Shown: positions 1-10,394, numbered from the stretch's first letter. The stretch is DNA of 38,512 nt from Microcystis aeruginosa Ma_MB_S_20031200_S102 (GCA_007095845.1 SFBI01000219.1:1-38512); one strand, 5' to 3'. Notes: generated from the sequence alone by a model not told the origin. Numbers and translations are program-made.

Positions 1-762
1 TATTTAATCACTGTGCTAAAGAACTAGAAAAGGAAGAGTGGGAAGCACCAGAACGAATAAGCTTAGATGAATTTAGTAACTTAAAAGGACATAAAGATTT
101 CATAACAACGGTCGTAGATCTGGACAAGAAAATTTTACTAGATGTGATGAAAGGACATAAGCAAGAAGAATTAATGGAAGCCTTAAAAGCACAGCCTCCA
201 GGCAGTTCGGGAGAAGGTGAAAGAAGTGAGCGTCGATATGTGGTCAGGATTTACAGCAGTGATCAAGGAATTATTTCCTAATGCTAAAATCATCTATGAC
301 CGTTTTCATGTAATGGCTATCATCAATGACGAGCTTAATAAATTGAGAAAGTTAATGGGGGTGCATGAAAAAGGATTACCTCATTTATTATGGAAGAATA
401 AAGAGGACTTAAAGGATGAGCAAAAACAACAACTAGAAGTTATCCTGAAAGAACATCCATGCTTAGGAATAGCCTGGGAAATGAAAGAAGAAATTAGACA
501 AATTTATCAAAGTTGTAGAACGTTCAGAGGTGCTGAGAGAAAATTGGAAAAATGGATAAGAATAGGCGGGATATTATATCAAAGTAGTGCCAGCATGATC
601 CAGAAGCATTTGCCAGGTATTTGTAATTACTTTGAAAATCATACAACCAACGGATTAATTGAGGGAATGAATACCAAAATAAAGCTTATTAAAAGAATGA
701 GTTATGGATTTACCAATTTTGAACATCTTCGACTTAAGCTGTTTGCTTGCTTTAATTCATAA
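1..762 (+). pseudogene. ISL3-family transposase, 5'-truncated by the window and frameshifted
   Basis: The C-terminal half of a DDE transposase of the ISL3 type reads cleanly from 217 to 762 (VSVDMWSGF, then YDRFHVM, and near the end GLIEGMNTKIKLIKR with the last acidic residue). The upstream part (EFSNLKGHKDFITTVVDLD, then KGHKQEELMEALKAQPPG) is open from base 3 in another frame. The frames join if one T near 206-207 is removed, giving PPGSREKVKEVSVDM. One inserted base has therefore broken the gene. The 5' end lies outside the window. ISL3 enzymes normally come from a single frame, so programmed frameshifting is unlikely. The family call rests on motif resemblance from memory. Confidence 0.85.
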
Positions 763-793
763 CAAAAATTAACACACGAAAACCAGAAGAGCC
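1..793 (+). mobile_element. Right-hand portion of an ISL3-like insertion sequence
   Basis: The transposase remnant is followed by a short non-coding end. The last bases (about 771-793) read, on the complementary strand, GGCTCTTCTGGTTTTCGTGT, which looks like an ISL3 terminal inverted repeat starting GGCTCTTC. The left end is outside the window, so the target duplication cannot be checked. The element probably stops at 793, after which the sequence changes character. Confidence 0.65.
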
Positions 794-1019
794 CACGTTC
801 CTCTATTTTATTACTGAAAGTAGAAACGATTGAAATCGTCAATTTCCACTTATTTTGGGACTGACATCATCCTTAGACTCCGAATATTCTGAAATTAGCA
901 AGTAAACACGGCTTCCCAATTTCAGGAAAAAATTATGAATCTACGTTCTGTCAAGACTATCGTATTAAGCGGTATAGCCCTGCCTTAATTTTAGACCAGT
1001 TGAGGGGGATTTTTATAGA

Positions 1020-1370
1020 TTAATTTTCGGCTTCATTTTCTAAAATTTCCTGTAATTGTGAACGCAATGGAGTTAGATTATTTTCAATCGTCCGCCAAGC
1101 AATTGCCAATTCTACCCGAAAATATTCATGAAAAATGACACTTCGCATATCTCCCATTAAACGCCAAGTAATTTGAGAATAACGCAATTGTATATCACTA
1201 GGAATATTTCTAGATGCCTCACCAATAATTCCTAAATTATAAAGAACTGCTTTAAGAGTCACTCGATTTGAGCTAAAATCTTCAAGGGTCATATTAGCCG
1301 TCCATTCCAAGATTTCATCAATGGATTCAACAATATCTTGAAGACGAAGTTGCCAATCTTTAAAAGGCAC
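1020..1370 (-). CDS. hepT: HepT-like HEPN toxin of a HepT/MntA pair
   Basis: This 116-residue protein is a DUF86/HepT-type HEPN protein. The RNase signature RX4HXY is present as R76, H81 and Y83 (RSVIFHEY). In characterised systems the HEPN protein cleaves RNA and is silenced when its partner nucleotidyltransferase AMPylates the tyrosine. Here the usual Asp after the Arg is Ser, but Arg, His and Tyr are kept. The gene overlaps the end of the upstream nucleotidyltransferase gene by 11 bases, so the two are probably translated together. Family and motif are clear. Activity is inferred. Confidence 0.88.
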   Translation of the reverse strand: MPFKDWQLRLQDIVESIDEILEWTANMTLEDFSSNRVTLKAVLYNLGIIGEASRNIPSDIQLRYSQITWRLMGDMRSVIFHEYFRVELAIAWRTIENNLTPLRSQLQEILENEAEN

Positions 1371-1650
1371 TAATCACATCCTTTAATACAGGTTGTCGTA
1401 AATGTTCTTTTAAAGAATCTTGAGTCCCTAAATCAACAGAACATCCTAATATATCTTCTAAGTAAAGTCGTACCTCGATAAACTCAAATAACCCTACCGC
1501 TTTACTAAATTCTACCAATAAATCTACATCACTGTCAAAACCTGCCTCATCCCTTGCTACTGAACCAAATAGAGACAGAGACTTTACCCCTAGTTTTTCT
1601 AATTGTTCTCGGTGTGTTGCGAGAATTGTTAGTACCTCATCTCGTTTCAT
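1360..1650 (-). CDS. mntA: MntA-like nucleotidyltransferase antitoxin
   Basis: This 96-residue minimal nucleotidyltransferase has the full catalytic signature GSX10DXD: G29-S30 in LFGSVARDEAG, then D41 and D43 in SDVDLLVEF. It lies first in a two-gene unit with the HepT-like toxin, which it would inactivate by AMP transfer to the toxin tyrosine. This copy looks catalytically intact, unlike the second MntA-like protein at 26322-26615. Confidence 0.88.
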   Translation of the reverse strand: MKRDEVLTILATHREQLEKLGVKSLSLFGSVARDEAGFDSDVDLLVEFSKAVGLFEFIEVRLYLEDILGCSVDLGTQDSLKEHLRQPVLKDVISAF

Positions 1651-1967
1651 GGCTATTTTCTGAAATCTGATTCCTTCATTGTAACCTTAATGTTTGTTTG
1701 ATGAATAACATTAGACCTCGATCTAATATTATCTCAAGGCTCAAAGTCTTTTTAGTTAAGAAACTTACCCAAATAAAAATGATTTTAATCGCCCCATATT
1801 TTTTCAATGAAATCAAATTGGCAACGATAGATATACATTTCAGCTATAGAACTACTTAATTAGTAGATAGTATAAAAGCAAGCTGTGATTGGGTGATGAT
1901 TTTTGGAGATGTCTCTTGAACAAGAGGATAACTTATGAATGTCTTTCTCAGCTTTAATTCTCCTATT
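1651..1967. other. Intergenic stretch with a small inverted repeat
   Basis: No coding frame is convincing here. An inverted repeat ATTAGA-cctcga-TCTAAT lies at 1710-1727, about 60 bases upstream of the mntA start. It could be an operator for the toxin-antitoxin promoter, but nothing else supports that. The rest is AT-rich with no recognisable element. Confidence 0.35.
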
Positions 1968-2405
1968 CTAAACTGGTAAAAAATCAAAATCTATAAAGGT
2001 ATAAGGACAAACTTGCGGAAACCTATCAACAGATAAACCAGTTTTTTTGATTACCGATCGCTTGGCTTTATCATAAATTATATCTAACCTAGAAGCACCA
2101 TAATTGTAGAGGGTTTTTGACTGGAATAAAATTTCTAGTTCTAGACGGAAATTATCGATTTCATCGGCCCATCCCCGGCCACAATTACCTTTTTCAGTCA
2201 GCCAATACTGATACATTAATAAATGTTTAACGGTTTGAATTAGATAGCTTTCCACTTGGTTTCTTTGTTCTCTACCCAAATCTTCTATCTCCGTTAAAAG
2301 ATGTTCCCAATCTAAATTTTTCATCTCCCCGCGTCGAATTTGTTCGGTGGTTCGCTCAATCCACAAAACAAAGTCCTGATCATAAAGTTGTTGGTTCTTC
2401 CGAAC
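1968..2405 (-). CDS. DUF29-family protein without a normal start codon
   Basis: The product (WIERTTEQIRRGEMKNLDWEH, EIEDLGREQRNQVESYLIQ, ending TFIDFDFLPV) matches the DUF29 family, small cyanobacterial proteins of unknown function that often occur in many copies. Family members usually start with a short lead into LYDQDFVLWIERT. That lead (KNQQLYDQDFVLWIER) is encoded upstream in the same frame, back to a stop at 2406-2408, but no ATG or GTG lies in it. A TTG at 2364-2366 is the only common start and would remove conserved residues. Either a rare start is used or the start codon has mutated and the gene is decaying. Confidence 0.7.
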   Translation of the reverse strand, partial: VRKNQQLYDQDFVLWIERTTEQIRRGEMKNLDWEHLLTEIEDLGREQRNQVESYLIQTVKHLLMYQYWLTEKGNCGRGWADEIDNFRLELEILFQSKTLYNYGASRLDIIYDKAKRSVIKKTGLSVDRFPQVCPYTFIDFDFLPV

Positions 2406-2569
2406 TTACAATGTAGAAAATTCCCCAAGCTCCCTCTCTGTCCAGCAATGCTCTAAAGTTGATAAATATCAATCTAACAAAAACTCAAAGCTTTACTATA
2501 CAAGCTTAATTCTTCCCACTGCATAGATTTTTGAGATTGAGCCGTGCTTTTACGATCAATCATAAACAA

Positions 2570-2605
2570 CAAAACCCCCCACCAATGGGCGGGGGGTTTT
2601 TTAGT
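2570..2605 (-). terminator. Intrinsic terminator after psaB
   Basis: On the minus strand a GC-rich stem, CCCCCCGCC-catt-GGTGGGGGG, is followed by a T-rich run. It begins about 20 bases past the psaB stop and is a textbook Rho-independent terminator for the psaAB transcript. Confidence 0.9.
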
Positions 2606-2620
2606 TACCTAATTCAAGGT

Positions 2621-4834
2621 TTAGCCGAACTTGCCAGCAGTGGAAGCGATCAAGAAGGCGGCGTAGGTGAAGATATAGCCAACGGTGAAGTGAGCTAAAC
2701 CAACCAAACGAGCCTGAACGATCGAGAGAGCCACGGGTTTGTCTTTCCAACGAACGAGGTTCGCCAGAGGAGTGCGTTCGTGGGCCCAGACGATAGTTTC
2801 GATCAACTCTTGCCAGTAACCACGCCAAGAGATCAGGAACATGAAACCGGTTGCCCAAACGAGGTGTCCAAAGAGGAACATCCAGGCCCAGACAGAAAGG
2901 TTATTAACACCGTAGGGGTTGTAACCGTTGATTAACTGAGCCGAGTTAGCCCAGAGGTAATCGCGGAACCAGCCCATCAGATAGGTGGAGTTTTCGTTAA
3001 ACTGAGCCACGTTACCCGACCAGACACCGAGGTGTTTCCAGTGCCAGTAGAAGGTTAACCAACCCAGGGTGTTCAACATCCAGAACATGGCTAGGTAGAA
3101 GGAATCCCAAGCAGAGATGTCGCAAGTACCGCCACGGCCGGGACCGTCGCAAGGGAAGGAATAGCCGAAGTCTTTTTTATCGGGCATTAATTTGGAACCA
3201 CGAGCGTCTAAAGCACCTTTAACCAGGATTAGAACGGTGGTGTGTAAACCAAGAGCGATCGCATGGTGAACGAGGAAGTCGCCAGGACCGATGGTTAAGA
3301 ATAGGGAGTTAGTGCCGCTATTGATTGCGTCTAGCCAACCGGGTAACCAAACATCACCGTAGTTGGGATAGGCGGTGTAAGCGATACTATCGGGGTTAGA
3401 CAACAGTACGTTCATGCCGTACAGGGTTTTACCCGAAGCTGCTTGCACGAATTGAGCAAACACAGGTTCGATCAGGATTTGTTTTTCGGGAGTACCGAAA
3501 GCGACGACCACATCGTTATGAACGTAGAGGCCGAGGGTGTGGAAACCTAAGAAAAGGGAAACCCAGCTTAGGTGAGAGATGATCGCTTCTTTATGCTCCA
3601 GCATCCGCGCCAGCACGTTATCTTTGTTCGCTTCGGGATCATAGTCACGCACGAAGAAGATAGCACCGTGAGCGAAAGCACCCACCGCTAGGAAACCAGC
3701 GATGTATTGGTGGTGGGTATAAAGAGCCGCTTGGGTGGTGTAGTCCTTAGCGATAAAGGCATAAGGGGGTAGCGCGTACATATGCTGCGCCACCAGAGAG
3801 GTGATCACGCCTAAAGAAGCGAGAGCCAAACCGAGTTGGAAGTGGAGAGAGTTGTTAACCGTGTCATAAAGATTTTTGTGACCGGCTCCTAACTTACCAC
3901 TGGGGGGTCTGTGTGCATTGAGGATGTCCTTGATGCTGTGACCGATGCCCCAGTTAGTGCGGTACATATGACCAGCCACAATGAAGATCACAGCGATCGC
4001 CAAGTGGTGGTGAGCCATATCGGTTAACCAGAGGGACTCGGTTTGGGGATGGAAACCACCTAAGAAGGTGAGAATCGCAGTTCCCGCGCCTTGGGCAGTA
4101 CCGAAAATGTGGTTAGCAGTATCAGGGTTTTCCGCGTACACACTCCAGTTACCGGTGAAGAAGGGCAGTAAACCCGCCGGGTGGGGGGGAGTGGAAAGGA
4201 AGTTGTCCCAACCAACGTGCTGACCGCGGGATTCGGGGATAGCAACGTGAACGAGGTGTCCGGTCCAAGCCAGAGAGCTAACACCGAACAGAGCGGCGAG
4301 GTGGTGGTTCAGGCGAGATTCAGCGTTTTTGAACCAAGCGAGGCTAGGACGGAACTTAGGTTGTAAGTGTAACCAGCCAGCAAAGAGGAAAATCGCCGAG
4401 AGAATCAGCAGGAACACCGCACCTTGGTATAGGTCTTGGTTGGAGGTCATACCGATGGTGTAGAACCAGTGGTAAACCCCGGAATAGGCGATGTTAACCG
4501 GATTAGAAGCGCCAGCTTGGGTGAAGGCATCTACAGCGCCTTTACCGAACTGGGGATCCCAAATCGCGTGGGCGATGGGACGGATGTTCAAGGGATCTTT
4601 GATCCACTGCTCGAAGTTACCTTGCCAAGCGACGTGGAATATAGTGCCGGAAGTCCACAGGAAAATGATTGCAATGTGGCCGAAGTGCGACGCGAAAATC
4701 TTTTGGTAGAGATTCTCTTCCGTCATGCCATCATGACTTTCAAAATCGTGGGCTGTGGCGATCCCGTACCAAATCCGACGGGTGGTCGGATCTTGGGCTA
4801 GATCTTGGCTAAATTTAGGGAATTTAGTTGCCAT
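2621..4834 (-). CDS. psaB: Photosystem I P700 chlorophyll a apoprotein A2
   Basis: This 737-residue multi-spanning membrane protein is full-length PsaB, one of the two large reaction-centre subunits of photosystem I in the thylakoid membrane. It binds P700, most antenna chlorophyll and, with PsaA, the FX iron-sulfur cluster. The FX loop [18 protein letters not shown] is intact, with cysteines at about residues 562 and 571. Many paired histidines (for example [25 protein letters not shown]) mark chlorophyll ligands. It is downstream of psaA on the same strand with a 178-base gap, and a strong terminator follows. Confidence 0.99.
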   Translation of the reverse strand: MATKFPKFSQDLAQDPTTRRIWYGIATAHDFESHDGMTEENLYQKIFASHFGHIAIIFLWTSGTIFHVAWQGNFEQWIKDPLNIRPIAHAIWDPQFGKGAVDAFTQAGASNPVNIAYSGVYHWFYTIGMTSNQDLYQGAVFLLILSAIFLFAGWLHLQPKFRPSLAWFKNAESRLNHHLAALFGVSSLAWTGHLVHVAIPESRGQHVGWDNFLSTPPHPAGLLPFFTGNWSVYAENPDTANHIFGTAQGAGTAILTFLGGFHPQTESLWLTDMAHHHLAIAVIFIVAGHMYRTNWGIGHSIKDILNAHRPPSGKLGAGHKNLYDTVNNSLHFQLGLALASLGVITSLVAQHMYALPPYAFIAKDYTTQAALYTHHQYIAGFLAVGAFAHGAIFFVRDYDPEANKDNVLARMLEHKEAIISHLSWVSLFLGFHTLGLYVHNDVVVAFGTPEKQILIEPVFAQFVQAASGKTLYGMNVLLSNPDSIAYTAYPNYGDVWLPGWLDAINSGTNSLFLTIGPGDFLVHHAIALGLHTTVLILVKGALDARGSKLMPDKKDFGYSFPCDGPGRGGTCDISAWDSFYLAMFWMLNTLGWLTFYWHWKHLGVWSGNVAQFNENSTYLMGWFRDYLWANSAQLINGYNPYGVNNLSVWAWMFLFGHLVWATGFMFLISWRGYWQELIETIVWAHERTPLANLVRWKDKPVALSIVQARLVGLAHFTVGYIFTYAAFLIASTAGKFG

Positions 4835-4968
4835 AGCTGTTTAGGAAATTCTCCTCTCTAAATAACTGAGGCTCTTACACGAGTGCTGGTTATTTCCTTT
4901 TTTAAATTCACCCACTGTAATAGGAAACGCTTACAGAGGTATCGGTCAATCGACGCTGGTTCAGCCTA

Positions 4969-4999
4969 GGCTTGCCAATCTACGGGGGACTGGCAAGCC
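4969..4999 (-). other. psaA-psaB intergenic hairpin
   Basis: A perfect 9-bp inverted repeat, GGCTTGCCA with TGGCAAGCC, encloses a 13-base loop and starts 14 bases after the psaA stop. No T-run follows on the minus strand, so it is not a classic terminator. It may protect the 3' end of psaA messages, mark a processing site or cause partial termination before psaB. Confidence 0.6.
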
Positions 5000-5012
5000 C
5001 TTATAGGCAAGT

Positions 5013-7262
5013 TTAGCCAATCGATAGACTTCTGGCCAAGAAGAATGCCCAAGTGGTGACAATACCGCCTAAGAGGTAGTGAGCCACACCAACGGCACGA
5101 CCTTGAATGATGCTCAGGGCGCGAGGTTGGATAGCGGGGGCAACTCTTAACTTGTTGTGCGCCCAGACGATCGACTCGATTAATTCTTGCCAGTAGCCGC
5201 GACCACTGAACAGGAACATCAAGCTAAACGCGAAGACGAAGTGACCGGCTAGGAACATGATTCCGTAGGCGGACAGAGCAGAGCCATAGGAATTAATGAC
5301 TTGCGCTGCTTGCGCCCAGAGGAAATCCCGTAACCAACCGTTGATGGTGATGGCACTTTGGGCGAAGTTACCGAGGGTAACGTGGGTGACAGTGCCATCG
5401 GGGGCGACGGTTCCCCAGACATCGGACTGCATTTTCCAGCTAAAGTGGAAGATTACGACCGAGATGGAGTTGTACATCCAGAACAGGCCGAGGAAAACGT
5501 GATCCCAACCCGAAACTTGGCAGGTACCGCCGCGACCGGGACCATCGCAGGGGAAACGGAAACCGAGATTCGCTTTATCGGGAATCAGACGGGAACCGCG
5601 AGCGTAGAGAACCCCTTTGAGGAGAATCAACACGGTGACATGGATGGTGAAGGCGTGGATGTGATGCACGAGGAAATCGGCAGTACCGAGAGTGATCGGC
5701 ATCATAGCCACTTTGCCACCCACTGCTACTACGTCGCCACCGAAAGCATAACTAGCGGTAGTGAGAGCGTTAGGAGCGGTGTTGCCAGGGGCTAGGGTGT
5801 GGAGACTTTGTACCCATTGGGCAAAGATGGGTTGTAGTTGAATTCCCGTATCCGAGAACATATCTTGGGGACGACCAAAAGCCCGCATGGTGTCGTTGTG
5901 AATGTATAAACCGAAGCTATGGAAGCCAAGGAAAATACATACCCAGTTCAGGTGGGAGATAATTGCGTCGCGATGACGGATCACCCGATCGAGCAGGTTA
6001 TCCACGTTCTTGGCTGGATCGTAGTCCCGCACCATGAAGATCGCTCCGTGCGCTCCCGCACCGACGATTAAGAAGCCACCGATCCAAGTGTGGTGAGTGA
6101 ACAAGGATAGTTGGGTGGCGTAGTCAGTCGCCTGATAGGGATAGGGCGGCATGGCGTACATATGGTGGGCCACGATGATGGTTAGCGAACCTAAGAGAGC
6201 CAGGTTAATCGCTAACTGAGCGTGCCAAGAGGTGGTCAGGATTTCGTACAGTCCTTTGTGACCTTGACCGGTGAAGGGACCTTTGTGGTTTTCGAGGATT
6301 TCCTTCATGCTGTGACCGATACCCCAGTTGGTACGGTACATATGACCAGCAATGATGAATAATACAGCGATCGCCAAGTGATGGTGAGCGGTATCGGAAA
6401 GCCAGAGACCACCGGTCACGGGGTTCAAGCCACCTTTGAAGGTGAGGAAATCCGAGTAAGCACCCCAGTTAAGGGTAAAGAAGGGGGTCAAACCCTGGGC
6501 GAAACTGGGATATAAATCCGCCATCTTGCTCGGTTCGAGAATGAACTCGTGGGGCAAGGGGATATCTTGGGGAGCGACTCCCGCATCGAGGAGTTTGTTC
6601 ACCGGTAAAGAAACGTGAATCTGATGACCGGCCCAACCTAGGGAACCTAAGCCGAGTAAACCCGCCAAGTGGTGGTTCATCATCGATTCCACGTTTTGGA
6701 ACCATTCCAGTTTCGGTGCGCTTTTGTGGTAATGGAACCAACCGGCAAACAGCATCAGGCCCGCCATCACTAAACCACCGATAGCGGTGCAGTATAGCTG
6801 ATAGCTGTTGGTGAACCCGGAGGCGCGCCAGAGGTAGAACAGACCAGAGGTGATCTGAATACCGTGGAAACCACCGCCCACATCGCCGTTGAGGATGCCT
6901 TGACCGACGATCGGCCAGACCACTTGGGCGCTGGGTTTGATGGCAAGCGGGTTGGTTAACCAAGCTTCATAGTTAGAAAATTTCGCGCCGTGGAAGTACA
7001 TTCCACTTAGCCAAACGAAGACAACGGCGAGATGTCCGAAGTGGGCGCTGAAGATTTTCCGAGAAATATCTTCGAGATCGCTGGTTTGACTATCAAAATC
7101 GTGGACGTTGGCGTGTAGGTTCCAAATCCAGGTGGTGGTTTTGGGTCCTTTGGCTAAAGTGCGATCAAAATGGCCCGGTTGACCCCACTTCTCAAAGGAA
7201 GTAGGTACTGGGTCTTTATCTACAATCACTTTAGCTACCGCCTCTTTGGGGGGGAGTGCCAT
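5013..7262 (-). CDS. psaA: Photosystem I P700 chlorophyll a apoprotein A1
   Basis: This 749-residue protein is full-length PsaA, close to the usual 750-755 residues. With PsaB it forms the photosystem I core that drives electrons from P700 to ferredoxin. The FX segment [18 protein letters not shown] is intact, with cysteines at about 572 and 581. The C-terminal antenna and reaction-centre helices with conserved histidines are present ([15 protein letters not shown]). It is the first gene of the psaAB unit, starts [12 protein letters not shown] and has a long upstream leader. Confidence 0.99.
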   Translation of the reverse strand: MALPPKEAVAKVIVDKDPVPTSFEKWGQPGHFDRTLAKGPKTTTWIWNLHANVHDFDSQTSDLEDISRKIFSAHFGHLAVVFVWLSGMYFHGAKFSNYEAWLTNPLAIKPSAQVVWPIVGQGILNGDVGGGFHGIQITSGLFYLWRASGFTNSYQLYCTAIGGLVMAGLMLFAGWFHYHKSAPKLEWFQNVESMMNHHLAGLLGLGSLGWAGHQIHVSLPVNKLLDAGVAPQDIPLPHEFILEPSKMADLYPSFAQGLTPFFTLNWGAYSDFLTFKGGLNPVTGGLWLSDTAHHHLAIAVLFIIAGHMYRTNWGIGHSMKEILENHKGPFTGQGHKGLYEILTTSWHAQLAINLALLGSLTIIVAHHMYAMPPYPYQATDYATQLSLFTHHTWIGGFLIVGAGAHGAIFMVRDYDPAKNVDNLLDRVIRHRDAIISHLNWVCIFLGFHSFGLYIHNDTMRAFGRPQDMFSDTGIQLQPIFAQWVQSLHTLAPGNTAPNALTTASYAFGGDVVAVGGKVAMMPITLGTADFLVHHIHAFTIHVTVLILLKGVLYARGSRLIPDKANLGFRFPCDGPGRGGTCQVSGWDHVFLGLFWMYNSISVVIFHFSWKMQSDVWGTVAPDGTVTHVTLGNFAQSAITINGWLRDFLWAQAAQVINSYGSALSAYGIMFLAGHFVFAFSLMFLFSGRGYWQELIESIVWAHNKLRVAPAIQPRALSIIQGRAVGVAHYLLGGIVTTWAFFLARSLSIG

Positions 7263-7689
7263 GAGGATTCTCCTCTCTCGACAATAGACTTAGCGTTTTA
7301 TTTGAGGATAGATTTTTTAACCTAAAAAAGGCAAGTTGAAATCTGACCCACCTTTTGTTAATGTCGCTTGACTTTCCTCTTGGGTGAGATTCCAGTCGAA
7401 AGCATCAATAGTAGATGATAAGTCTTTGTTCTCTCCTCTGTTCGTTGTGCTTAACAATAATTAAAATTCTCTCAATCCTTGATAGGAGAGACATTTTCTG
7501 CTATGGACGGTCTTAGTCAGAGTCAAACCGGTAATTTTTCTTTACAAAAGTTTATTAATTGTCGCCCCAGAAGCCAATTTCCCCCTTTTCTCCCCCACCA
7601 GACCATATAGAAAATTCAATAGATAGATTCTCAAAAAACAATCAAACAATTCTGTAAAATTGAGGCCATGACCTCATCTTCTCCCGCTT
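7263..7689 (-). promoter_or_regulatory. psaA leader and promoter region with an HLR1-like site
   Basis: This 427-base gap lies between psaA and the divergent lipoprotein gene and should carry the psaA promoters. An HLR1-like tandem motif, TTTACA-AAAG-TTTATT, lies at 7541-7556. The published RpaB site is two (G/T)TTACA copies separated by four bases. The first copy here is perfect and the second matches four of six. Cyanobacterial psaAB is known to be controlled by RpaB through HLR1 elements. Binding at this site is inference. Confidence 0.45.
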
Positions 7690-7710
7690 TTGCTGACACC
7701 AGAGCATTCA

Positions 7711-9249
7711 ATGACTCTAGCAAAATCAATGGTTTGTATAGATTTTGGCCTTGGCTCTAGGAGGAACGTGCTATCCCTACTACATAAATTAATCCCAGTC
7801 AAAACCCTTCATATATGTCTTGTGATCGGTTTACTGACCACCCTGTTAACCGCCTGTGGCGATCGCTTGACAGCTACCAATCTCCCCACTTCCGAAACCT
7901 CTAATCTTCCCGTCGTTCAAGGCCGCATTTCTGAGGTTGCCCCCCCGGCCCTAATTCAGGAACTGCGCCCCAGTTTAGATAGTTACGCCCCCCAAGTAAC
8001 GATTCTCAGTCCTCTGGCCGAACAAGTTTTCGATGACACCCAGGTGACAGTTAAACTACAAGTGTCAGATCTGCCAATTTTCCAAGACGATACCCTGAAA
8101 TTAGGATCCCACTTGAGTCTGATTGTCGATAATGAACCAGCGGCAGCCATTTACGACCTCAAACAGCCGATTATCCTAGAAAATCTTGCCCCCGGTACTC
8201 ACACCCTCCGCGTCTTGGCCCTGCGACCTTGGCAAGAAAGTTTTAAAAATGATGGGGCCTTTGCTGAAACAACCTTTCATATTCTGACAAAAACAGGCAA
8301 AAATGCCCCTGAGCATAACTCACCCCTTTTAACCTACAGTAGTCCGCAAGGAATCTACGGTGCGGAACCAATCCTGCTCGATTTTTATCTGAGTAATGCT
8401 CCTCTACGTCTGTCCAATACTGCCAACGAGGATAATAATCTTCAAGATTGGCGCATTCGTGTCACTGTCAACGGTGAAAGTTTTCTGCTTGATACTTGGG
8501 AACCAATATATCTCAAGGGTTTTGATAAGGGCAATAACTGGGTACAACTAGAATTCATCGATGGTAAGGGAAATAAAATCGAAAATGAGTTTAATACCAG
8601 CGTGCGCGTGATTAGCTTTGATCCCTCTTACCAAAACGGTCTTAGTCAATTAGTCCGCGGCGATTTATCCCCTACAATTGCCCGTAGCATCGTCGATCCC
8701 AACTATCAAACTATTCCCAGTCCAGAGGAAGAAACACCAATTATCGAGCCAGAAACCCCTATACTTGAGCCAGAAAGCCCTATAGTTGAGGAAAGCCCTG
8801 TTATTGAGCCAGAAAGCCCTATAGTTGAGGAAAACCCTGTTATTGAGCCAGAAAGCCCTATAGTTGAGGAAAGCCCTGTTATTGAGCCAGAAAGCCCTAT
8901 AGTTGAGGAAAGCCCTGTTATTGAGCCAGAAAGCCCTATAGTTGAGGAAAAACCAGTAGAGACAGAAACAGTCGAAAAGCTAGAGGAAACCCCTGAAGCG
9001 ATCCAATCTCCCCTAACCACCATACCAGAGACAAAGGAGATTAACGAACCTGCCCCCAGTATTCAGCCTCCGCTAGAAGTGGAACCTATTCCCGAACCCC
9101 AGAACAATAGTGAGGAAAAAATCACCATTTTCGATCGCATTCAACAAACCGTAAATCGCTTCCAGTCACCCTCTCCCCTGGGGGAAAAAGATATGGAACT
9201 ACCCACCCTCGATCCTGAATTATTCAGCAATATCGATCTTAAAGCCTAG
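7711..9249 (+). CDS. Putative lipoprotein with a Pro/Glu repeat domain
   Basis: The gene is not recognised. A hydrophobic stretch (ICLVIGLLTTLLTAC) ends in the lipobox LTAC, so the protein is likely lipid-anchored after signal peptidase II cleavage, leaving CGDRLTATN at the N-terminus. The middle (about residues 90-310) is an ordinary globular region with Ig-like beta features (LAPGTHTLRVLAL, WRIRVTVNGESFLL). A low-complexity acidic/proline tail of 13-residue repeats follows (ESPIVEESPVIEP). ATG at 7711 was chosen. ATG at 7729 and TTG at 7690 are alternatives, all with a long N-terminal region. The tail could span the periplasm or peptidoglycan. Confidence 0.7.
   Translation: MTLAKSMVCIDFGLGSRRNVLSLLHKLIPVKTLHICLVIGLLTTLLTACGDRLTATNLPTSETSNLPVVQGRISEVAPPALIQELRPSLDSYAPQVTILSPLAEQVFDDTQVTVKLQVSDLPIFQDDTLKLGSHLSLIVDNEPAAAIYDLKQPIILENLAPGTHTLRVLALRPWQESFKNDGAFAETTFHILTKTGKNAPEHNSPLLTYSSPQGIYGAEPILLDFYLSNAPLRLSNTANEDNNLQDWRIRVTVNGESFLLDTWEPIYLKGFDKGNNWVQLEFIDGKGNKIENEFNTSVRVISFDPSYQNGLSQLVRGDLSPTIARSIVDPNYQTIPSPEEETPIIEPETPILEPESPIVEESPVIEPESPIVEENPVIEPESPIVEESPVIEPESPIVEESPVIEPESPIVEEKPVETETVEKLEETPEAIQSPLTTIPETKEINEPAPSIQPPLEVEPIPEPQNNSEEKITIFDRIQQTVNRFQSPSPLGEKDMELPTLDPELFSNIDLKA
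8773..8951 (+). repeat. 39-bp in-frame tandem repeat in the lipoprotein gene
   Basis: Four full copies of a 39-base unit (starting 8773, 8812, 8851 and 8890) and one partial copy encode ESPIVEESPVIEP. The copies are nearly identical; one carries N for S (EENPVIEP). Such identity suggests recent copy-number change by slippage or recombination. Confidence 0.95.
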
Positions 9250-9741
9250 CTTCATCCTGTTTTTAGGGGAAGTGGGGAGGTGGGGGTTTTTCAGTGAGCA
9301 GTAAACAGTAATCAGTAATCAGTGAAAAGAAAGTTCCCAAGTTTGGTTCTATTGGAGTTAAAGTGATAAGCTTATCTTATCGAAAAAGGGGCATAAGCCT
9401 TATGTCCCTAGCACTAATAACCATTATGTAACACAGTGAACATTTTTCACCTGATGTCCAGAAGACCCCGGAGTTTTCACCTAAAACTTTCTACTTAGGG
9501 CTGGCTGAATAACTGCCTCCTGCCCTCTGTCTGTCCCCATCCTAGGTCTTTTTCGGTAAACCCTACTTAAAACTGGAATCTGCAATCTGATAACTGATAA
9601 CTGATAACTGATAACTGAAACCTCCAACCGCTCGATCGAGAAATTATTAAACTAATATTTCGCAATATAGACAAAATTAGGAACTAGGTTATAATCTAAA
9701 ACGTCTATAGACAATTTACTAACTTTTTGCTTGAGGTAATT
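9250..9741. other. Intergenic stretch with short tandem repeats
   Basis: No gene is visible. A heptanucleotide array (TGATAAC four times plus TGA) lies at 9588-9618, and a shorter CAGTAAT-type repeat at about 9302-9324. Both are of the short tandem repeat kind common in cyanobacterial intergenic regions. The promoter of the next gene must lie near the end of this stretch. Confidence 0.6.
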
Positions 9742-10308
9742 GTGTTTAACAAAATTTCCCTTGTCGCTGGTTTTGCCGGTTTAGTTGCCCTAACTACCGT
9801 TGGCGCTGTACCTGCACAAGCAGGACCACAAAATAACGAAATCTTGATCAGTCAACTACGCGGCCATAACACCTACAGAGGTGAGCCACAACTTAACCCC
9901 GGTGACTATGTACTAGGTCGCGTCCGGGGAACCGTGGGTGGTATTCTGTCCGTCCAATTGATCAGACCTGTGACAGTGGATGGCAAAGAAATTTTCAGTG
10001 GCGACTTTACCGACGGAACCACCGCTCGTATTGTTGGGGATGCCACGGGTGGTGATGATGTACTATTGCAAGTGGTAGATGGCAAATTAGTTTATGTGGG
10101 TAAAGCTCGTCCCTATTGGGTTTCCCGCTTGAAACTAAAATCGGAAATCGCCGTCAGTAGCACTCGCTCGCAACTTTTAAGAGAACTTAACCAAAAAGAA
10201 CCCGCTTGGGGACTTCCCGCTTTACCCCCGGAAACCAGAACCTTTACGGAAGTTGCCCCTCAACCCGCTCCCGCGCCTAGTGTATCTCCTATCCGCGGAC
10301 TTTGGTAG
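9742..10308 (+). CDS. Small exported protein of unknown function
   Basis: This 188-residue protein has a clear signal peptide: VFNKISLVAGFAGLVALTT, then VGAVPAQA with cleavage likely after AQA. The mature part contains a beta-rich core (PGDYVLGRVRGTVGGILSVQ, then GKLVYVGKARPYWVSRLKL) and a proline-rich C-terminus. The function is not recognised. GTG at 9742 was chosen because GAGG lies seven bases upstream and the signal peptide then starts correctly. A TTG 15 bases earlier would add five residues. It is probably periplasmic or outer-membrane associated. Confidence 0.7.
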   Translation: MFNKISLVAGFAGLVALTTVGAVPAQAGPQNNEILISQLRGHNTYRGEPQLNPGDYVLGRVRGTVGGILSVQLIRPVTVDGKEIFSGDFTDGTTARIVGDATGGDDVLLQVVDGKLVYVGKARPYWVSRLKLKSEIAVSSTRSQLLRELNQKEPAWGLPALPPETRTFTEVAPQPAPAPSVSPIRGLW

Positions 10309-10394
10309 TGGAAAGACATCAGGATAAAATCTCTTGTCTTTAGACTGAGAAGCGTGAAAACTTTCCTCTCAATCTAACCAATTTGGACTAAATA

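Noticed and set aside
935-988. Short frame MNLRSVKTIVLSGIALP
   Set aside because: It looks like the beginning of a signal peptide but stops after 17 residues; at most a fragment.
4060-5795. Long open frames antisense or out of frame to psaA and psaB
   Set aside because: They overlap the well-established psa genes, have no family resemblance and reflect the codon bias of the real genes.
8706-9023. Antisense frame rich in Ser/Gly/Thr across the lipoprotein repeats
   Set aside because: It is only the complement of the 39-bp repeat; no ribosome site was seen.
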